From Actinostola sp. cb2023 (lineage: Eukaryota; Cnidaria; Anthozoa; Actiniaria; Actinostolidae), in assembly GCA_033675265.1 (NCBI GenBank), contig JAUJYZ010000581.1, positions 358,388 through 422,387 of the forward strand: a stretch of 64,000 nucleotides of DNA. The letters are read 5' to 3'. Under the pieces are notes generated by a model that saw nothing but the letters and a program-made list of their open reading frames with translations, was not told the origin of the DNA and did not search any database. Shown piece after piece: positions 41,825 to 53,538 of the stretch. Numbering within the stretch: position 1 is the stretch's first letter; each line of letters starts with the position of its first letter. The position numbers and the translations under genes were made by a program.

Positions 41825-43070
41825 AATAAAAGGATCGCATAGATACCTCTGTGTTGCTACAATATTCAAACAATGTTCTGTGTGTTACTTTTTTGGAAGA
41901 GCTCTTCAAAAACGAAACGATCCTGAGATACCTCTGTGTTGCTACAACTTCAAACAATGTTCTGTGTGTTACTTTTTTGGAAGAGCTCTTCAAAAACGAA
42001 ACGATCCTGAGATACCTCTGTGTTGCTACAATATTCAAACAATGTTCTGTGTGTTACTTTTTTTGGAAGAGCTCTTCAAAAACGAAACGATCAGATACCT
42101 CTGTGTTGCTACAATATTCAAACAATGTTCTGTGTGTTACTTTTTTTTGGAAGAGCTCTTCAAAAACGAAACGATCAGATACCTCTGTGTTGCTACAATA
42201 TTCAAACAATGTTCTGTGTATTACTTTTTTGGAAGAGCTCTTCAAAAACGAAACGATCCTGAGATACCTCTGTGTTGCTACAACTTCAAACAATGTTCTG
42301 TGTGTTACTTTTTTGGAAGAGCTCTTCAAAAACGAAACGATCCTGAGATACCTCTGTGTTGCTACAATATTCAAACAATGTTCTGTGTGTTACTTTTTTT
42401 GGAAGAGCTCTTCAAAAACGAAACGATCAGATACCTCTGTGTTGCTACAATATTCAAACAATGTTCTGTGTGTTACTTTTTTTTGGAAGAGCTCTTCAAA
42501 AACGAAACGATCAGATACCTCTGTGTTGCTACAATATTCAAACAATGTTCTGTGTATTACTTTTTTGGAAGAGCTCTTCAAAAACGAAACGATCAGATAC
42601 CTCTGTGTTGCTACAATATTCAAACAATGTTCTGTGTGTTACTTTTTTGGAAGAGCTCTTCAAAAACGAAACGATCAGATACCTCTGTGTTGCTACAATA
42701 TTCAAACAATGTTCTGTGTGTTACGTTTTTGGAAGAGCTCTTCAAAAACGAAACGATCCTGAGATACCTCTGTGTTGCTACAATATTCAAACAATGTTCT
42801 GTGTGTTACTTTTTTTGGAAGAGCTCTTCAAAAAACGAAACGATCAGATACCTCTGTGTTGCTACAATATTCAAACAATGTTCTGTGTGTTACCTTTTTG
42901 GAAGAGCTCTTCAAAAACGAAACGATCTGAGATACCTCTGTGTTGCTACAATATTCAAACAATGTTCTGTGTGTTACTTTTTTGGAAGAGCTCTTCGAAA
43001 ACGAACGATCAGATACCTCTGTGTTGCTACAATATTTAAACAATGCTCTGTGCGTCACGTTTTTTTGGGA
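41825..43070. repeat. Approximately 84-bp minisatellite with higher-order structure (left arm)
   Basis: Fifteen units, each with GATACCTCTGTGTTGCTACA, AAACAATGTTCTGTGTGTTA, a T6-T8 run and GGAAGAGCTCTTCAAAAACG. Units differ by GATCCTGA or GATCA starts, by ATATTC or CTTC, and by GTGTATTAC. Units 2-5 recur as units 6-9, a four-unit higher-order repeat. Long ORFs in several frames come from the repeat and are not genes. Confidence 0.96.
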
Positions 43071-45630
43071 AAAGAAACGCACAGACTAGGCTTTGAAAAA
43101 ACTAGAATTCCGGCTCATCTACATATTTACAAGTCTTCTAGTACTCGATCCGACGAAGAAAGGGCTAAGGCTCGAAATGCCAGTCAAGTTAAGTACGCTT
43201 TTTCACGGTGTTATAGATTCCCTTTAACTTTTGAATTTATCATCATACACCGACGCAGTACATACTAGTGTACTCACTAGTTTCCATTTACAAGGCTCAC
43301 AAGTCATTAATGGATGTAACGTTAAGGAGATATCGAGATAATCTGCTCTAATGTACGCACGCCACACCTGGATTTTCGATTAGAACTTTCAAAGGAGAAT
43401 TTGATTGCAATGTTTCATGAGCGAAAGCTTTTATCTTCAAATCAATCAAGGAAATGAGGAGTTTCTGTGATGTCTCCTGTCAAATGCGTTATCCATTTCA
43501 ATTAACCGACGTAAAATGGCGCCGGCAAGACCCTTTTGCGTCTTTCTCTCTCTTTACAATGAGTCGTATTTCAAGCCAAGATATTCTCGTTTCTCAGATT
43601 AACCGAATGATTAAATGATTTACAACATGCCTTAATGAAACACTGTAGACTGTCAACAGTCTCCATTTTCCCTCCAGACTCAGTCGAACGAGAGAAAAAG
43701 AAACACTAACTGCGAAAGGTTTCAATTCATATGGACGTGAAAATGACTGGTGTTAAACCACGTAACAGATATTACACCTGCTTGCCATATAATGCGGTTA
43801 ATTAGGGCGACATTGGATGTGGCCACATCCTTCGCGTCGCAGTCACTAGCTTAAACAATTAAGCTCCTAACAGTAAGTGATGGATTAAAATTGATATCGG
43901 AGTATATATCACATTTCTGTCTCGCGACAAAAATAACAACTGCTCGAAAAAACTTGTAATTTTAGCTTTAAAAAATATTTTTATAGTTTTGTAATTTAAT
44001 TAGTGAGGACCGTATCTTAGATACCTCAGCGGTGAGGTTAATACGTCTTTCCTCTATAAATAAAATTTATTGTATTGTAACACTGGCGCTGGTTTTACCG
44101 AGATGTTCAACTGTTGGAAATATCGATGCACGTGGTAGAGTGAAAATGGTTTCAACTCGCCGCAACAATCCTTTCTTGTTCGCGAATACACGAATTGATT
44201 ATTTACCATGCAGTTGTCTGGTTGCTCGGCTGCAAATGACCATCAAAAGATATTAAAGCACACAAACCACAACCAGAAGCCCAACTCGTACCCAATCGGT
44301 GTCCCGTGACTCCCCGCGCGACCTTCGCGCTGACCGAGTCATGGTTGCTGTGAAAATGAAGACGATTCATATAATTTGCTATCGACAATAAATTATATTT
44401 ATATTTATCTTATTGGTCTCCATATCTATACCATATCATTACAAGAAAGAAATGCTATTGACTCATACGGTTATTATTGTCACTCGTCTCACAGACTATT
44501 GGGGGAGGGGAAGGGGGAAGGGGGAAGGGGGAAGGCGGAGGGGGGTCTCAAGTCATGATCATTCAGGACTGGAACCGAGAGATTTGCTCAGATGTGCCGG
44601 CAAAGAGTAAGGGAAATTCAAACCGAAATGGCAGACCTTATGAGGTTGTCAACAATTTCCAACCTACATTTCAGCCCCCCCCCCCCCCCCCCCCCCCCCC
44701 AAAAAAAAAGGGCTGAACCATTTGCAATCTAACCGGAATATCCAGAAATCTTTGCGCTTAATGGTAAACACCTCTGGATGGTTGTCAACAATTTCCAACC
44801 TTTATTTCAGCCCCCCCCCCCCCCCCCCCCAAAAAAAAAAGGGCAATGGCTGAACCATCTGCAATCTAACCGGAATATCCAGAAATCTTAACTTTGCTTA
44901 ATGACATCCCTTCATTTCATTATCACAGTGCGGCAGCTTGTTTGATGATGAGAAGCCAGACGTACAGTACCCCTGGTTCCAGAGGCTTTGTCAAACTCTA
45001 TAATTTTCCATATAATACTATATTTAGTGTTACCCTCTTTAAATAAAGTTTCTATCTATCTATCTATATAATATCTATAATACGACAAAGATCGTATTTG
45101 GACAAAGCCTCTGGAACTAGGTCGGTAGACGTACAGTGACGTAATGGAGAGGTGTTTTACGTTCTAGCAAATCAGATAGCACAATGCTATACTTGTCAAT
45201 AAGACAGTGCAAGTCATCACCTAGGTTTTCCATTTCAACTAATATTATTATTTCCTTTAGTTGCTGCGGTTCTCAGTATTATGCGAACTCAGACATTCCA
45301 ACAGTCGGCTTGAATTTGGTTTTTCGCTTCTGTCAATCAAATTCAAAACTCAAACAAATTCAAAACTCAATACATTCTTCGACCAAATGATCCATAATGT
45401 AGCTCAAAATCATATTTGGTTTCCATTTGGTGTTTCTTCTGACTTTTGTTTTTAAGTTTTCTGATTTTTTATGTTGATTGACAGAAGCCACGGAAAAACA
45501 AATTACAAGCCAACTGCTTTTACAATGTCTGAGTTCGCATAATACTGAGAATCGCAGTATCTACTCTAGCTAATTAGTCACTGTGTTCTGGTCATTCTGT
45601 TGCGTGCTACACTACCTTACTATTCTATAG
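43071..45630. other. Non-coding interval between minisatellite and unidentified gene (left arm)
   Basis: It contains two poly-C/poly-A direct repeats (about 44645-44760 and 44780-44890, each with CAACAATTTCCAACCT and GAATATCCAGAAATC), a TIR element about 44978-45118 (ends CCAGAGGCTTTGTC), and a second TIR element about 45266-45557 (ends TCTCAGTATTATGCGAACTC). No coding signal seen. Confidence 0.65.
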
Positions 45631-46743
45631 CTACACGCGAAGCTGAATCAATCCTTGCGAGGATATTCTCCACGGCCACTTCTCGTCCCAGTTCTCCTCG
45701 CCAGCGGGATAGACTTTGATGTGGAGGTTAGACAGGCCGATGTGCTGATCGGCATCCATGGTGGCAATACTTGTGGATTGGAATGTGAAATATTCCAGAC
45801 TCGCGTCTCTGTCTTTGAACTAATAAAAAAGGGAAAATAAATCAAGTTTCATTGATGTAACATTGGATACTGCACGATGATGGCGCAATAGAGTCGTTTT
45901 CGTATGTGGGAAACCTACGGCACGGAGTTACGGTCATGGTACGGAATCGAAGACATTGTATTCAACCAATCACAGCGCGCAAAATCATCGCTCAACCAAT
46001 CAGAATGCTTGGATACGGCATGATGATGGCGCGATACGGTCACCGCACGGTACGAAACGATTCTACGTGCGTTTTAGGTGCATTCCATCAGAAACAATAT
46101 ACTAGCTCCATATAGCGAGCAAATCGCTGTATATTTAAAAATATACAGCGATTTGCTCGCTATATGGAGCTAGTATATTGTTTCTGATGGAATGCACTAA
46201 AAATAAAAATAAATTATTATTATTTATTTTACTTTAGACAATATTACATGAGACCCAAAATGCATTTCGGTCTTGGAATACACTATTTAGTATGCAGTAT
46301 TCAGTATTCAACGTTTTTTTAAATAGCTGTAGGCAATACTTGTTATCATACATAGCAAGATATTGCATTGTACAACTGAAACGTTATTCTAATGAGACGT
46401 TCGATTTGGAAAACATATCGCACGAGGATGATTTGCAGTGATGTTGAAAACTTTACAATAAATTGAAATGCCGGGTGGAGGGGGATTGATACACAAGGGC
46501 TCCCCGACAGTGGGGGTTTTGACATGTGAGGATATTTGATGTTCTTCAAAGTAAATGTACTTACTTTGTGACCAGTCCTATTGTCTGGGGGAGTGGATAT
46601 TTTGTCATTAATGTTCTAAGGAAAATGCCTCTCCCATTCCATCGCCGGGTGCATCATATCTTAGTTACATGATTACTCTAAACTCTGAAATACAAACCTT
46701 TAATAGAGTACTGACTGCCTAAAGCAAGGCCAGGGCTGTCTTC
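45631..46743 (-). pseudogene. Unidentified gene, left-arm copy lacking an internal exon
   Basis: Mirror of the right-arm gene at 47730-49281. The terminal exon (45631-45819, encoding 62 aa ending GLIQLRV) and the first visible exon (46698-46743, EDSPGLALGSQYSIK) are present with their splice signals. The exon lying between them in the right arm is missing through a 439-bp deletion. Joining the two remaining exons directly breaks the frame: the first ends in phase 1 and the last begins in phase 0. The product would therefore be truncated. The deletion ends inside the MITE at 45893-46070, which has lost its outer terminus, and next to the hairpin at 46079-46197. Confidence 0.6.
46079..46197. 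mobile_element. Near-perfect 119-bp hairpin MITE (left arm)
   Basis: The arms of about 57 bp, starting GTGCATTCCATCAGAAACAA, are complementary with almost no loop, centred on TATATTTAAAAATATA. Mirrored at 48275-48394. This and the longer hairpin at 58154-58298 belong to similar palindromic families. Confidence 0.9.
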
Positions 46744-46867
46744 CTGAAATGAAACTGCGAAAGAAAACAATAGCACGTCCCAGTCAATTAACGTTGTTTT
46801 CATTGAATAGTCACCAGAAATCTGAATCTGGACACGGAAAACGGATGGCGGATCAGTACATTTACCC

Positions 46868-47605
46868 ATTCTCGTACCCAGAGCCCGCTCGTCATTTGGT
46901 TTGTCGCTGGCTCTGGGAATCCCTGAAATTTTAGCGAATTTCATTGGCTGATGAAATCAACAATGACTGATCGTATTTGATTGGTTCATGAGATCAACAA
47001 AGATTCAAACTTGCAAGGCGAACGAAAGGAATGACAGCGACGGTTGTATTTTCATACAATGGTATTGAATATTAAGCCGTTATTGAATTATAAAGCTATG
47101 GAAATGAGAGTGACTGTGTAGACATAAATTGATCTGAATTCGTAAAGGGAGATCTAACAATACATAAATTATAAAAGTAAAGTAACGGCTACAGACACAA
47201 TCGATCGTACTCGCTTTGAGCATTCAAAGGAATATTTTTATAATTCAAGAGAAACAATAACAAAGCGGAAGACAGGAAGGTTCACATGCAAGATTATATT
47301 AGAACATGTATTTATCGTCCAGCCTTTACCGCAACAGAGCCAGAGAAGAACCGGTGATGAACGTCGAAGGGATTTTAAACGGCTACACGAAGATAAATGC
47401 ACGGCTTGTGTACTTGTTAGTTTGAATATTCAAACCAACGTAAATACTACGTAGCCAGTAGACTCTTCCACAGTACCCGCTCTCAGCGGTCTTTAGTATG
47501 AGCATGCGCTCTGACGACTTGGTCGTCAAAATTTGACGACCGAGCAACAGGGTTTCCCAGAGCCAGCGACAAACCAAATGACGAGCGGGCTCTGGGTACG
47601 AGAAT
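46868..47605. mobile_element. TIR element spanning the palindrome axis
   Basis: The 52-bp inverted ends (46868-46919 and 47554-47605) begin ATTCTCGTACCCAGAGCCCG. They resemble the termini of the complete MULE-like element at 21046-21860 (ATTCTCGTTCCCAGAGC). The sequences outside the two ends are mirror images of each other and do not form a direct duplication, because the arms of the large palindrome start there. No transposase ORF is visible. Confidence 0.65.
46920..47553. other. 634-bp single-copy spacer of the palindrome
   Basis: The only sequence between 30.7 and 64 kb without a mirrored partner. It is AT-rich, with a GACGACTTGGTCGTC-type small hairpin near 47513-47543 and no convincing exon. 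It should contain, but does not visibly contain, the 5' exons of the flanking unidentified gene. Confidence 0.85.
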
Positions 47606-47729
47606 GGGTAAATGTACTGATCCGCCATCCGTTTTCCGTGTCCAGATTCAGATTTCTGGTGACTATTCAATGAAAACAACGTTAATTGACTGGGACGTGC
47701 TATTGTTTTCTTTCGCAGTTTCATTTCAG

Positions 47730-49281
47730 GAAGACAGCCCTGGCCTTGCTTTAGGCAGTCAGTACTCTATTAAAGGTTTGTATTTCAGAGTTTAGAGTAA
47801 TCATGTAACTAAGATATGATGCACCCGGCGATGGAATGGGAGAGGCATTTTCCTTAGAACATTAATGACAAAATATCCACTCCCCCAGACAATAGGACTG
47901 GTCACAAAGTAAGTACATTTACTTTGAAGAACATCAAATATCCTCACATGTCAAAACCCCCACTGTCGGGGAGCCCTTGTGTATCAATCCCCCTCCACCC
48001 GGCATTTCAATTTATTGTAAAGTTTTCAACATCACTGCAAATCATCCTCGTGCGATATGTTTTCCAAATCGAACGTCTCATTAGAATAACGTTTCAGTTG
48101 TACAATGCAATATCTTGCTATGTATGATAACAAGTATTGCCTACAGCTATTTAAAAAAACGTTGAATACTGAATACTGCATACTAAATAGTGTATTCCAA
48201 GACCGAAATGCATTTTGGGTCTCATGTAATATTGTCTAAAGTAAAATAAATAATAATAATTTATTTTATTTTTAGTGCATTCCATCAGAAACAATATACT
48301 AGCTCCATATAGCGAGCAAATCGCTGTATATTTTTAAATATACAGCGATTTGCTCGCTATATGGAGCTAGTATATTGTTTCTGATGGAATGCACTAAAAA
48401 TAAAATAAATTATTATTCAGTATGCAGTATTCAACATATTTTGAAATAGCTGTATAGACTAAGAATCGAATAAGAAGCATGAAATGAAGATCTTTTTTTA
48501 TTTTTGACTTGCCGATTAGATTTGACCAAAGTGGAGTTTTACAGCGTCGAGGGTGACGCCATTCTTGAAGTCAGAGAGAAATGTTCTTGTACATTTGGTC
48601 GTCTTGCAGAGAAACTCCATAGTGAGGTAAGCTTGCAGTGGACTAACATTACGCGTGCTCGCGTGAAACCATGCCACTCTATTTTTCAAACTCTATTTCA
48701 TCTGTAAAGACGGGCACACACTATACGACTCAACCACGACTTGACTGTCTTGCGGTATATGACTTGACTGTCTTACGTATACGACTCGATTAGTTTGTAT
48801 GTGACCGCACGTGTTAGAATCGTTTTCGTATGAGTGGGAAGTAGTTACGGTACGGTTCGTACCGTGCGGTGACCGTATCGCGCCATCATCATGCCGTATC
48901 CAAGCATTCTGATTGGTTGAGCGATGATTTTGCGCGCTGTGATTGGTTGAATACAATGTCTTCGATTCCGTACCATGACCGTAACTCCGTGCCGTAGGTT
49001 TCCCACATACGAAAACGACTCTATTGTGCCATCATCGTGCAGTATCCAATGTTACATCAATGAAACTTGATTTATTTTCCCTTTTTTATTAGTTCAAAGA
49101 CAGAGACGCGAGTCTGGAATATTTCACATTCCAATCCACAAGTATTGCCACCATGGATGCCGATCAGCACATCGGCCTGTCTAACCTCCACATCAAAGTC
49201 TATCCCGCTGGCGAGGAGAACTGGGACGAGAAGTGGCCGTGGAGAATATCCTCGCAAGGATTGATTCAGCTTCGCGTGTAG
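47730..49281 (+). CDS. Unidentified gene, last three exons (right arm)
   Basis: Three exons with good GT-AG signals and matching phases: 47730-47775 (EDSPGLALGSQYSIK, ends phase 1), 48520-48626 (DLTKVEFYSVEGDAILEVRE onward) and 49093-49281 (FKDRDASLEYFTF to GLIQLRV, stop 49279-49281). Together they give a 113-aa C-terminus rich in acidic and aromatic residues (ENWDEKWPW near the end), with no membrane segment. I do not recognise the family. The first acceptor follows a strong pyrimidine tract. The reading frame is also open upstream to an ATG at 47604, so a continuous larger first exon is an alternative. No earlier exon is visible before the palindrome axis, so the 5' part of this gene appears cut off. 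Confidence 0.6.
48275..48394. mobile_element. Hairpin MITE (right-arm copy)
   Basis: Mirror of 46079-46197 with a slightly different centre (TATATTTTTAAATATA). Here it is followed by the 439 bp missing from the left arm. Confidence 0.9.
48818..49024. mobile_element. MITE of the ATAGAGTCGTTTT family, complete (right arm)
   Basis: It starts AGAATCGTTTTCGTATGAGT and ends ACGAAAACGACTCTAT. It keeps the terminus that the left-arm counterpart (45893-46070) lost in the 439-bp deletion. It lies in the intron between exons 48520-48626 and 49093-49281. Confidence 0.82.
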
Positions 49282-51835
49282 CTATAGAATAGTAAGGTAG
49301 TGTAGCACGTAACAGAATGACCAGAACACAGTGACTAATTAGCTAGAGTAGATACTGCGATTCTCAGTATTATGCGAACTCAGACATTGTAAAAGCAGTT
49401 GGCTTGTAATTTGTTTTTCCGTGGCTTCTGTCAATCAACATAAAAAATCAGAAAACTTAAAAACAAAAGTCAGAAGAAACACCAAATGGAAACCAAATAT
49501 GATTTTGAGCTACATTATGGATCATTTGGTCGAAGAATGTATTGAGTTTTGAATTTGTTTGAGTTTTGAATTTGATTGACAGAAGCGAAAAACCAAATTC
49601 AAGCCGACTGTTGGAATGTCTGAGTTCGCATAATACTGAGAACCGCAGCAACTAAAGGAAATAATAATATTAGTTGAAATGGAAAACCGAGGTGATGACT
49701 TGCACTGTCTTATTGACAAATATAGCATTGTGCTATCTGATTTGCTAGAACGTAAAACACCTCTCCATTACGTCACTGTACGTCTACCGGCCTAGTTCCA
49801 GAGGCTTTGTCCAAATACGATCTTTGTCGTATTATAGATATTATATAGATAGATAGATAGAAACTTTATTTAAAGAGGGTAACACTAAATAGTATTATAT
49901 GGAAAATTATAGAGTTTGACAAAGCCTCTGGAACGAGGGGTACTGTACGTCTGGCTTCTCATCATCAAACAAGCTGCCGCACTGTGATAATGAAATGAAG
50001 GGATGTCATTAAGCAAAGTTAAGATTTCTGGATATTCCTGTTAGATTGCAGATGGTTCAGCCATTGCCCTTTTTTGGGGGGGGGGGGGGGGGGGGGGGGG
50101 GCTGAAATAAAGGTTGGAAATTGTTGACAACCATCCAGAGGTGTTTACCATTAAGCGCAAAGATTTCTGGATATTCCGGTTAGATTGCAAATGGTTCAGC
50201 CCTCTTTTTTTTTGGGGGGGGGGGGGGGGGGGGGGGGCTGAAATGTAGGTTGGAAATTGTTGACAACCTCATAAGGTCTGCCATTTCGGTTTGAATTTCC
50301 CTTACTCTTTGCCGGCACATCTGAGCAAATCTCTCGGTTCCAGTCCTGAATGATCATGACTTGAGACCCCCCTCCGCCTTCCCCCTTCCCTCTTCCCCTC
50401 CCCCAATAGTCTGTGAGACGAGTGACAATAATAACCGTATGAGTCAATAGCATTTCTTTCTTGTAATGATATGGTATAGATATGGAGACCAATAAGATAA
50501 ATATAAATATAATTTATTGTCGATAGCAAATTATATGAATCGTCTTCATTTTCACAGCAACCATGACTCAGTCAGCGCGAAGGTCGCGCGGGGAGTCACG
50601 GGACACCGATTGGGTACGAGTTGGGCTTCTGGTTGTGGTTTGTGTGCTTTAATATCTTTTGATGGTCATTTGCAGCCGAGCAACCAGACAACTGCATGGT
50701 AAATAATCAATTCGTGTATTCGCGAACAAGAAAGGATTCAGTTGTTGCGACGAGTTGAAACCATTTTCACTCTACCACGTGCATCGATATTTCCAACAGT
50801 TGAACATCTCGGCAAAACCAGCGCCAGTGTTACAATACAATAAATTTTATTTATAGAGGAAAGACGTATTAACCTCACAGGTATCTAAGATACGGTCCTC
50901 GCTAATTAAATTACAAAACTATTATTATTTTTTAAACACTAAAATTACAAGTTTTTCGAGTAGGCGTATTTTTCGCGAGATAGAAATGTGATATATACTC
51001 CGATATCAATTTTAATCCATCACTTACTGTTAGGAGCTTAATTGTTTAAGCTAGTGACTGCGACGCGAAGGATGTGGCCACATCCAATGTCGCCCTGATT
51101 AACCGCATTATATGGCAAGCAGGTGTAATATGTGTTACGTGGTTTAACACCAGTCATTTTCACGTCCATATGAATTGAAACCTTTCGCAGTCTGTGTTTC
51201 TTTTTCTCTCGTTCGACTGAGTCTGGAGGGAAAATGGAGACTGTTGACAGTCTACAGTGTTTCATTAAGGCATGTTGTAAATCATTTAATCATTCGGTTA
51301 ATCTGAGAAACGAGAATATCTTGGCTTGAAATACGACTCATTGTAAAGAGAGAGAAAGACGCAAAAGGGTCTTGCCGGCGCCATTTTACGTCGGTTAATT
51401 GAAATGGATAACGCATTTGACAGGAGACATCACAGAAACTCCTCATTTCCTTGATTGATTTGAAGATAAAAGCTTTCGCTCATGAAACATTGCAATCAAA
51501 TTCTCCTTTGAAAGTTCTAATCGAAAATCCAGTGTGTGGCGTGCGTACATTAGAGCAGATTATCTCGATATCTCCTTAACGTTACATCCATTAATGACTT
51601 GTGAGCCTTGTAAATGGAAACTAGTGAGTACACTAGTATGTACTGCGTCGGTGTATGATGATAAATTCAAAAGTTAAAGGGAATCTATAACACCGTGAAA
51701 AAGCGTACTTAACTTGACTGGCATTTCGAGCCTTAGCCCTTTCTTCGTCGGATCGAGTACTAGAAGACTTGTAAATATGTAGATGAGCCGGAATTCTAGT
51801 TTTTTCAAAGCCTAGTCTGTGCGTTTCTTTTCCCA
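49282..51835. other. Mirror of the 43.07-45.63 kb non-coding interval
   Basis: It holds the mirrored TIR elements (about 49355-49646 and 49794-49934) and two poly-G tracts (about 50074-50101 and 50214-50237). The poly-G lengths differ from the left arm. No gene seen. Confidence 0.6.
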
Positions 51836-51837
51836 AA

Positions 51838-53077
51838 AAAACGTGACGCACAGAGCATTGTTTAAATATTGTAGCAACACAGAGGTATCTGATCGTTCGT
51901 TTTCGAAGAGCTCTTCCAAAAAAGTAACACACAGAACATTGTTTGAATATTGTAGCAACACAGAGGTATCTCAGATCGTTTCGTTTTTGAAGAGCTCTTC
52001 CAAAAAGGTAACACACAGAACATTGTTTGAATATTGTAGCAACACAGAGGTATCTGATCGTTTCGTTTTTGAAGAGCTCTTCCAAAAAAAGTAACACACA
52101 GAACATTGTTTGAATATTGTAGCAACACAGAGGTATCTCAGGATCGTTTCGTTTTTGAAGAGCTCTTCCAAAAACGTAAACACACAGAACATTGTTTGAA
52201 TATTGTAGCAACACAGAGGTATCTGATCGTTTCGTTTTTGAAGAGCTCTTCCAAAAAAGTAACACACAGAACATTGTTTGAATATTGTAGCAACACAGAG
52301 GTATCTGATCGTTTCGTTTTGAAGAGCTCTTCCAAAAAAGTAATACACAGAACATTGTTTGAATATTGTAGCAACACAGAGGTATCTGATCGTTTCGTTT
52401 TTGAAGAGCTCTTCCAAAAAAAAGTAACACACAGAACATTGTTTGAATATTGTAGCAAACACAGAGGTATCTGATCGTTTCGTTTTTGAAGAGCTCTTCC
52501 AAAAAAAAGTAACACACAGAACATTGTTTGAATATTGTAGCAACACAGAGGTATCTCAGGATCGTTTCGTTTTTGAAGAGCTCTTCCAAAAAAAGTAACA
52601 CACAGAACATTGTTTGAAGTTGTAGCAACACAGAGGTATCTCAGGATCGTTTCGTTTTTGAAGAGCTCTTCCAAAAAAGTAATACACAGAACATTGTTTG
52701 AATATTGTAGCAACACAGAGGTATCTGATCGTTTCGTTTTTGAAGAGCTCTTCCAAAAAAAAGTAACACACAGAACATTGTTTGAATATTGTAGCAACAC
52801 AGAGGTATCTGATCGTTTCGTTTTTGAAGAGCTCTTCCAAAAAAAGTAACACACAGAACATTGTTTGAATATTGTAGCAACACAGAGGTATCTCAGGATC
52901 GTTTCGTTTTTGAAGAGCTCTTCAAAAAAGTAACACACAGAACATTGTTTGAAGTTGTAGCAACACAGAGGTATCTCAGGATCGTTTCGTTTTTGAAGAG
53001 CTCTTCCAAAAAAGTAACACACAGAACATTGTTTGAATATTGTAGCAACACAGAGGTATCTATGCGATCCTTTTATT
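51838..53077. repeat. Approximately 84-bp minisatellite (right arm)
   Basis: The same fifteen units in the same order and with the same four-unit higher-order repeat as 41825-43070, read in reverse. Differences are almost all one-base changes in T/A runs, plus occasional single-base insertions (for example near 52457) or deletions (near 52922). Confidence 0.95.
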
Positions 53078-53538
53078 GAAGAGAACATGCATCAGTTCCT
53101 ATCTTTCAACCCTGCTTTTAGATATTTGTAGTTATGCGCAAATAATTGATGAAACCTTTTCGATAGTAGAAGGAATGTACTCCCAACGCCAGATTAATTC
53201 AGTGATTATTTAAAGTGTCAATACAATCACTCGCCTTTTTTATTGAAAAGTTCCCTTTTTTGCGTTTCATAAACGACCCCATACATTTTCTTAATATTGA
53301 TTAGCTATTGTTTCGATGAATGTATCATGAGAGCATAATGTAGTACTTATACAAATACCCTTTGCATAAATGCACAAATCATGTACAGATGCATCTTAAG
53401 TCTCGCAATGAAACAACGCGCTCCTTAAGCTCTTTTGTTTTAATTACGCATCCAAAAGAGGCTTAGAATGTGTCTGCATATGATTGGTGCATTTACGCAC
53501 AAGGCCTAGAGCTATCATACGTGTATATATATATATGT

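Noticed and set aside
41814..43268. Long ORFs (up to 484 aa) over the approximately 84-bp minisatellite, and their mirror at 51633-53088
   Set aside because: Pure repeat translation shifting among frames as T-run lengths change. No domain and no sensible start.
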